This document shows positions 57,439 to 64,000 of a stretch of 64,000 bases of DNA, piece by piece. Below the pieces are notes generated by a model. It searched no databases, was not told the origin of the DNA, and saw only the letters and a program-made list of their open reading frames with translations. Source of the stretch: Pachyseris speciosa (taxonomy: Eukaryota; Cnidaria; Anthozoa; Scleractinia; Pachyseridae); NCBI GenBank assembly GCA_016490735.1, contig JAEMWC010000383.1:177501-241500 (forward strand), given 5' to 3'. Both the position numbers and the translations under genes were made by a program. Within the stretch, counting starts at the first letter, position 1; each line of letters opens with the position of its first letter.

Positions 57439-58237
57439 GTAAGTCCACATGTATCTTAAATTTGTCTAGAGCTGCCTTTTGGGTACGATAAGGTGACTTT
57501 TCTCTTGCATCGATTTTATTTTTGTGTCCTACAGTATGTCCTTAGTCCAATCAGCTTCTATGTGGCCTTCACTTAGCTTCCTTCTTATATGTTATTTGTT
57601 AAGTTAAATCAGTGTAAGCCCGAGGCCTACTTGAAGTTGAGTTTTGTTTCGTTTAAATTTGTTCTAAATTTGAGTTGTCTGGGACTATGCGTAATACGTT
57701 TCTTTAACTACAGAATGGCAAGAACGGAAATTGATTGCGAATTGAAAAAGGGGCCTACCTGTTTCAAGCTGCCATTTTAAGTCTTGAAAAAAATCGCTTA
57801 TTAAAACTATTCGCGATTTTCTCTCCCTGTAATACGACAATCAATCCAAGCGATTTTATTCTATGTGTGTTAGAGAACGTGTGAAAAACGGTAATATTCA
57901 GTAAATTATAATTCTAGAACAATTTTGGTCCAAACCATAAAAGGCCTTTCATTCTAAATATGTCAACATCAGTCGATGGGGTATCAAAAATTGTGCACAT
58001 TTTTCCATCGTTTCTTATGATGTGCACAGTAAATACAAGAACTGTTGAAACAACGTAATCGCCGACAGAACTGTGGTGGCATTTTCTATTTAAGGCAATT
58101 TTAAGCAGCCTTTTTACCTCCCTAACTCTAATTCAGTTTTTCCTCTTGTTACTGATGCCGTTTGAGTTTGTTTCGTTACTTGTTCGCGCCTTTGACGATG
58201 GCTTCAGCCTTAAAATATTTTCAGGTTAAAATCAGTT
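57439..58237. other. Non-coding, probably intronic
   Basis: A partial copy of the 58.4-58.56 kb sequence (GAGTTTTGTTTCGTTTAAAT) lies at about 57.64-57.71 kb. Confidence 0.4.
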
Positions 58238-58803
58238 CTCCCTCTACTCTGGCGCGAGTTTATCCAAACACCAGAAAACGTTTCATGTCAGAAAGACTAT
58301 TCATGACGTGGATTAGGTTCATTAAAGGAAATTGAGAAATAGTTTGTGTTAGTTCGTTTAAAACATTAGTTGCAGTCGATGGAAAACCGACTGAAAAATA
58401 CTTCTCGGACCTGAAATGGCTTCTGTTATTTTGACAAACGAATGCCTGGTGAGGTACTAGTTACAGCGCATTACTAAGGCCTAGTTGTGGTTGAGTTTTG
58501 TTTCGTTTAAATTTGTTCTAAATTTGAATTGTCTGGAGCTATGCGTAATACGTTTCAGTGCTCCCTCTACTCTGGCGCGCGTTTTTTCGAAACTCCAGAA
58601 AACGTTTCGTGTCTGAAAGACTTGATTCATGACGTGCATTAGGTCCATTAAAGGATGTTGAGAAATAGTTTGGGTTTGTTCGTTTAAAACGTTAGTTGCA
58701 GTCGATGGAAAACCGACTTGAAAAATACTTCTCGGACCTGAAATAGCTTCTGGAGTTTTGATAAACGAACGCCTGATGAGGTACTAGTTTCAGCGCATTA
58801 CTA
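58238..58803. repeat. Tandem duplication, period about 320 bp
   Basis: CTCCCTCTACTCTGGCGCG, AGTTGCAGTCGATGGAAAAC, ATACTTCTCGGACCTGAAAT and GAGGTACTAGTT occur twice in the same order. Confidence 0.85.
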
Positions 58804-58939
58804 AAGCGGTACAGAGAAGGTCCCTTAATACCGGATATTTCTTCTGTTCCTGTTCCGCGGGTTAAAACTGCGTGCGACCATTATCCTCTTTCCTCAAATA
58901 ACTCGGATTTGCTTTTGACGTAGGTTTACTTTGAACTGC

Positions 58940-59160
58940 TGAAACAATAATAATATATAATATACTTTTATTATAATAATAATATTTTTATTATTTATAT
59001 TATTTTTATTATAATAATAATATATTTTTATTATAATAAAATATTTTTATCTTTAATTGATATCTAAATAGGTATTATTTTTATTGTTATTAAGAAAGAG
59101 TTGTGTTATTAATAAATTTCTAAAAAGAAAAAAAGAAACAATAATAATGATAATATAAGT
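58940..59160. repeat. AT-only low-complexity tract
   Basis: Imperfect TAATAATAT/TTTTATTATAA units, partly palindromic. Confidence 0.8.
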
Positions 59161-59419
59161 TAGCTAACTAAGGACACCTAGCTAAGCTAAAAGTACAACT
59201 ATACAATTGAGCTTACTAAAAGTAAAACTATATAAAACATCCATACATACCAGTTAAAAGTGATCTGATCAATATTCATGAGTTACAAAGTGTTCAACAA
59301 CCACTATCGTTGTCAATAAAGCTTCAAAGATTCAATCAGTTTCTTATTTTTACCCGGAATGAATTACTTCACTCAGTTCAACAAGTTAGCGAACTTTGAA
59401 CTGCCATAAAAGCAAAATA

Positions 59420-59700
59420 AACAATACCGCATAGAAGTACCCCACAAGAGCCCTCATATCAATGGTCACACTTTAGGATTTCGTCCACAGATTCAAAAGT
59501 TAGAACTACCTTGTGCAGCATAATAAACAACACCACAGGGAAGTACTGCTCAGTAGCTTTCATTTGAATGGTCACACTTTAGGATTTCGTCCACAGATTC
59601 AAAAGTTAGAACCACCTTGTGCAGCATAATAAACCGCACCACAGGAAAGTACTGCTCAGGAGCTTTCACTTGAATGGTTACACTTCAGGATCGTACTCAC
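59420..59700. repeat. Minisatellite, about 108 bp, nearly three units
   Basis: GTCACACTTTAGGATTTCGT, CCACAGATTCAAAAGTTAGA and TTGTGCAGCATAATAAAC repeat at a period of about 108 bp, the last unit diverged. Confidence 0.85.
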
Positions 59701-60531
59701 AGACTCGAGCAAGATGCTTTTTACTTAAAGCTTGTTTGATTGGTCGAACTCAAAGATTCATCCACAGAAAGAAACTTCTACAATTTAGAATGAGAAAACT
59801 TAGAAAAACTTAGAAAGTTCTAAAATACATTAAATAGTAGTATAGAATGGTACATTTTAACAGGTCCTATAAGGTAACCTGTGGAAAGTATAGCGCAGGC
59901 CCCGTATCCATAGTGGCAGAGAGTAGAACGTATCAACAAATCAAAGTGCGCGTTCATCGAATGACAAGTAGTTGAGCCAGATGGCGCATTTTAAATTATC
60001 GATGTTTGAGAGTAAGACTGAAACTTAAGTAACGGTTTAGTTTCTGCAAGCTATACTAAAATACGGGGAAGTAAATTAAAATTGTTTTTCAGGGCTTCTT
60101 TGCCTTCTCATTCTGATGTTTTTGTAGTGTATAGCCATTTCACTTCGTCTTACTGACACATATAAAAACTCATTTCTATCCATTTTCCTGAATGTGTGGG
60201 AACTGAGATCTCATTAATATTAACAGAAAGCAATGAGCGAGAGAAATTGCTCTAAGTTGTAATAGATTCCACTTGTAAGCAAGCAGTGATATTAATGATA
60301 TTACGTGATAATATTCTTTTTCTCTTTTGCGTCGCATATGCATGATAACATATCAAATCCTATATACACAACACACAGTCCAATATCCAGAGAAATAACA
60401 GAATTATTACATGGTTGCTGTTTGTTACGCACCATTGCGACCTTCTAAAATAAGAGTTAAGTCTAAATTTTACGTGGACAACTAAATTTAGTAAATCTGC
60501 GATGCTCAAATACACGTAATGACCATCATAT
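59701..60531. other. Non-coding region
   Basis: No gene or element was recognised. Confidence 0.4.
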
Positions 60532-60951
60532 CAGGGGCACCCAACGACAAGTTTCGGTAGATATCTGTTCGCTGGAGGGTATTTCACCTTAGGCTTTCGG
60601 CGTCGATTAAAGAGTACACTCGGGTTTTCGTAACTGAAGCGTGGTCTAAAAGATTCGCAATGGGGAAATCATAGTCCCTGAGGTTTGTGGAAAGGTCGTA
60701 ATTACTGTGTGGCAGTCAAAAAAACATCAGCTAGCATTTTCCGAAAGAAAATAGTCCCCTAGAAAGTTCGTGGAAAGTTCATTTCAGCTAGCACTTTCTC
60801 AAAGGAAGATTTTGTCTCCTAACATTTTCTGACAATTAAAATTCCAGCTCATGAATCCGAATATATCAAATTCTTCTGGTTCAAACACCAGAAGGTACTT
60901 AAAAATGCTTTTGTACAGCTTTTGGTTAATTTGGCTCGTTTGGTGCCCTTG
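60532..60951. mobile_element. CAGGGGC-type MITE, second copy (inverted)
   Basis: It runs from CAGGGGCACCCAACG to CGTTTGGTGCCCTTG and matches the 28500-28936 element in inverse orientation along its whole length. One terminus has mutated, and no clear target duplication remains, so it is older than the unit A copy. Confidence 0.8.
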
Positions 60952-61144
60952 TTAAATGGTTAAGTTATTACTCTCAAATGAAACTACTCTCGTAGCCAAA
61001 CCGAAGAACTTAAAGAAATCCCGAACAATCGTTTCAGGATTTTATAGCGGTCAAGAAAAAGCAATTTCATTTTTTCTCCATTATCGTCTTTCTTTTATCA
61101 TCCAGACTTTACCGGACGGAAAGTTCATATCATTCAGACAATTA

Positions 61145-61290
61145 GTAAAAGTATCTTGAAGATAATGGCCTCGCTTTTTTAACGCTCATTATTATTTTTT
61201 ATAGCCGCAAGTGTGTTGCCTTTAGAACTATCAGCCCACCACGTTTTAATGGTCTCTGCTGCAAATTGCCTAAAATAGTCGGCCGCCATT
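61145..61290. repeat. Dispersed repeat, copy 2
   Basis: It matches 56.06-56.20 kb. Beyond the repeat a minus-strand frame reads YFRQFAAETIKTWWADS, but no exon could be defined. Confidence 0.7.
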
Positions 61291-61399
61291 TGTGAATACG
61301 GTGTATAAGGGAACATTTCTAAAACACAATTAGTAATAAAAATTAGCGAGAACAATCGGCGATTCGAAGGCAAGTTGACTTCATTTTCAAGTTTAAAGA

Positions 61400-62097
61400 T
61401 AACGGTTAGATGGTGGTATTTATACTGTCAATGTGTTCAAGCTGTTAATTAATGTGTTCGAAGGTGTCAGTTGATACATGTGCTCGAAGATGTTTAATAA
61501 ATAAACACTTTGGGGACGAATTGATCTTGGAATGAAAATCCGTCGGAACAGGGTTAGAACCAGTGTACACAAGTCCGAAAATCAATGACAAGCTGAAGCT
61601 ACAAGCTGCTACAAGAAACGAAGCCTGCTACAAGAGACGAAGTCATACATGTAAGTGCGTTGTTTACATCTTCAAATGTGTTAGTTTTATTTAATTTAAT
61701 GAATATATTTATTAACTAAGAATAAAGTGTTGAAGAGTATTAAAGTAGATGTAGATAGTGCACATATATATACAATACAACATGTGTACATAGAGACTTA
61801 CAATACAGCAATACCTACAATACAACACCACTATCTCAGTCGGAAAATTTACTGACAACGGCACTTACAGACGAACTATACAGCAATACTACTAGACTTT
61901 CGAAAACGTCCTTGGTCCTATTTAATATGGCGCGGGACGAAGACCTCTCGCGACTTCGTCTCTCGCTCAGCCATTTCGCGGCCTAAAAACCTCGCTCCTC
62001 TCCGTTTTTATTTGCTGTGAGACTCGAGAGGTCGACTTGTGGCAAGTCTACAATACTACCTACAATACAAACTTACTAGCGACGGTACTTACTCTAC
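61400..62097. other. Non-coding region
   Basis: GCTACAAG/ACGAAG phrases repeat near 61.6 kb. The part next to 62.1 kb may be the 3' UTR of the L1-like fragment. Confidence 0.4.
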
Positions 62098-62454
62098 TAT
62101 AAAGTTCCATTTGTCATAAAATTCTTGGAGCGTGTTGTTCTTGGTACTAATGCATTTTTTTGTTTGTAATTTGATGTTTACTTTTGCTAGGAAGCTAGTT
62201 ATGAAAGGAAGAACTCCATTCCTTCTGCAATCTCACAGATACAATTTGCCAATCGGATTATCAAATAATTTAGCAGGGGGTATTTTGAGGAGATGACTCC
62301 AAGAAGAACGTCTCGTGGATTGAGACATATTTGTTGATTTGTTACCTGGAGAAAATATAATTCAAAGGCTTTCCAAAACTTATTTGAGTGAGGACAGCGA
62401 AACACAAGATCGTACAAAGTTTCCTTTTCATGATTGTAGAAAAAGCATAGATAC
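62098..62454 (-). pseudogene. L1-like ORF2 C-terminus (zinc-binding RVT domain)
   Basis: The minus strand reads YNHEKETLYDLVFRCPHSNK and FWKAFELYF, then (after one frame change) NGVLPFITSFLAKVNIKLQT and LQEFYDKWNFI. This is the C-terminal zinc-binding module of L1-type reverse transcriptases. It is cut at its upstream end by the hAT-like MITE. Confidence 0.7.
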
Positions 62455-62652
62455 CAGGCGCGGATCCAGGGGAGGTGAAATGGGTGAATTCTCACCCCCC
62501 CCCCCCCCTTTTTTCTGAGCCCCCTTCTTTCTTTTTTTTTTTTTCCTTATCCCTCAAATATTGAAATGATATTTGATTTCTCTGATTTCTCTGATTGAGG
62601 TGGAGAAAATTCACCCCCCCCCCCCCATTTCAAAATCCTGGATCCGCGCCTG
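62455..62652. mobile_element. hAT-like MITE
   Basis: The termini CAGGCGCGGATCCAGG are inverted and followed by C-runs. If the element starts one base earlier, the flanks form an 8-bp duplication with one mismatch (CATAGATA/CATACATA), as for hAT. It inserted at the L1-like fragment. Confidence 0.7.
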
Positions 62653-62984
62653 CATACATACATATAATATTTAATGGTCCTAGAAGTCAAGAGACTATAC
62701 AGGATATTAAAATAGTCACCTACGAAATAGAAAGGGGACAAAAAGGAGACTTAACTAATTCACAGGCTAAATTAAAACTAGATTAACATGTAAAATAAAT
62801 ACCTAAAATGAGATATACGACAAAAAAATATTTATAGGAAAAACAGTTTTCAGTAAAACCGATTTTGTACACTGAATTTATCGTTGGTGTACAGGATTGA
62901 ATTTAGCAAAACACTCAGTACACTGGAATGCTTTTAAGTAAGGTGCACTAGTGAATTATTAGGAAAGTAATAAATTTTTTCGGT

Positions 62985-63233
62985 GTCTTGAAGGTTGCTC
63001 TCAAAATGATCTCTATCTGTTTTGCAATTAATATACATTTAGTATTTGTTCAAGTTGTGTCTCTCATCTGTTCGTACGCAAACATCCCACTCAGGCGCTC
63101 AGAAACTATGATTTGGCTGTTACTTGTTTTAACACTACACGCTATGACACTTCATCAGACACATGGGCGGTCTCTAATGGTGAAAGCTTCCAAAAGACTT
63201 GAAAGACACGTCAAATGTAGCAATCTTTAGATA
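62985..63233 (+). CDS. Candidate secreted peptide or first exon
   Basis: Within a longer frame an ATG at about 63108 opens MIWLLLVLTLHAMTLHQTHG, a signal peptide. It continues RSLMVKASKRLERHVKCSNL to a stop. The GRSLMVKASKRLE start resembles the beginning of PAN/Apple-domain proteins of corals, which would need a splice here; no strong donor is seen. The start of the frame overlaps a solitary copy of the 31-32 kb repeat (CTCAAAATGATCTCTATCTG). Confidence 0.4.
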
Positions 63234-63240
63234 TAAAATA

Positions 63241-64000
63241 AGAAAACTGGACCGTTTTAATATTTAAGTAACAACAGCAATTCCTGCAACCTGTGCAGCC
63301 AGTAAATTTTGCACTCTAAATAAGAGGCCTAGTTCATAAACTCTTGTTCTCACCTGGCGCGGCATTTAACTTATATGTGAGTAACATGGAATCTTAGAAT
63401 TCAAATTTTTAACATTAAAATGGATTTAAAAGATTTTTAACTTTTAACGTTACAATTATTGCATTTCTAAGGACAGTATGTATTTCTCTATAAGAACAAT
63501 ACTTTTATTATTTTATTTCAAGTAAATATAACTGTAGTTTTCAGAACAGGGCTCTTGAAATCCATACTGATCCCTATTTATTTTCGGTGTTCTGACAAGG
63601 TGAGTACTCTCTGCGTTTTTAATTTTTTTTGTTGAGGCGGGACTCATGCTAAGTAAATTTTGTGTTAAGAGAAGATAAAACAACTGTCCCTGATTCTCAA
63701 TTTGCACTAAAATCATTAACAAGTCTTTAGCCTCAGAACATAGATGTAGGGGGTCATGTCTAGGCTCTGAGAGTGAAATTGGTGTTGAATTTGGAGCAAG
63801 CTAGAGAATTTTGTGGATAGAAGGCGGTGAAGAACTACTCGCTGACACAAAAACAGTAAACATCTGGGACTTCAAGAAATTGATGTAAAAGCACACGGCA
63901 TGGCTGGGAATTTGTCTGCAAAAAGCTTAAGTTTGAACATTTTGTTGACTATTTTCCGCCCTCGCCACTTTTTTTGATCTTATGCTAGTGTTTTGATAGT
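63241..64000. other. Non-coding to window end
   Basis: Nothing was recognised on either strand. Confidence 0.4.

Noticed and set aside
3600..59100. CRISPR arrays or bacterial operons
   Set aside because: The repeats are microsatellites, minisatellites and transposon ends. Genes have introns, so prokaryotic features are not expected.

Overview
This is eukaryotic nuclear DNA, AT-rich, intron-containing and heavily loaded with transposons. The mix points to an anthozoan cnidarian, most likely a stony coral: a secreted TSP1-vWA adhesion gene built with phase-1 introns, a cnidarian-type tRNA-derived SINE, REL-endonuclease (R4/Dong-like), Penelope-like, L1-like and CR1/L2-like retroelement remnants, a Crypton-type fragment, and many TIR/MITE elements. 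The species call is inference from family resemblance, because no search could be run.

Layout. 1-9.85 kb: minus-strand coadhesin-like gene (signal peptide, small linker exon, TSP1, vWA) whose 3' end runs off the window. Its introns hold a Dong/R4-like retrotransposon nested in the (TAA)n tail of a SINE, a C-rich TIR element and a 1.2 kb element with TTAA target duplications. 10-20 kb: diverged repeats, a Harbinger remnant, a 972 bp TIR element with an exon-like ATG/donor, a degraded Penelope-like RT and a roughly 90-100 bp minisatellite. 20-36 kb: three copies of a small secreted-protein gene. Copy 1 is old, has lost its start and is interrupted by a MULE-like element (9-bp target duplication) and a pogo-like remnant. 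Copies 2 and 3 lie in a nearly identical 3.63 kb tandem duplication that differs by one MITE insertion and a 5-bp frameshift in copy 2. 36-44 kb: Crypton-type fragment, palindromic repeats, a LINE remnant split by a 460 bp insertion with 13-bp target duplications, and a Harbinger-like MITE. 44.5-53.9 kb: plus-strand seven-exon gene coding for an N-terminal Cys/His domain, a long transposon-like region, a RING finger and a papain-fold-like cysteine protease. 54.2-54.65 kb: a 449 bp insertion carrying a well-formed type I hammerhead ribozyme in a 255 bp monomer repeated 1.25 times, with an inverted partial copy and 15-bp target duplications. 55-64 kb: tandem repeats, a signal-peptide exon, a second copy of the CAGGGGC MITE, an L1-like fragment cut by a hAT-like MITE, and a candidate secreted-peptide exon.

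The most notable item is the hammerhead insertion (retrozyme-like). Next are the multidomain gene at 44.8-53.8 kb and the stepwise history of the triplicated secreted-protein locus. Several otherwise coherent reading frames are broken by one-base deficits, mostly at homopolymers, so some apparent pseudogenes may be assembly errors.
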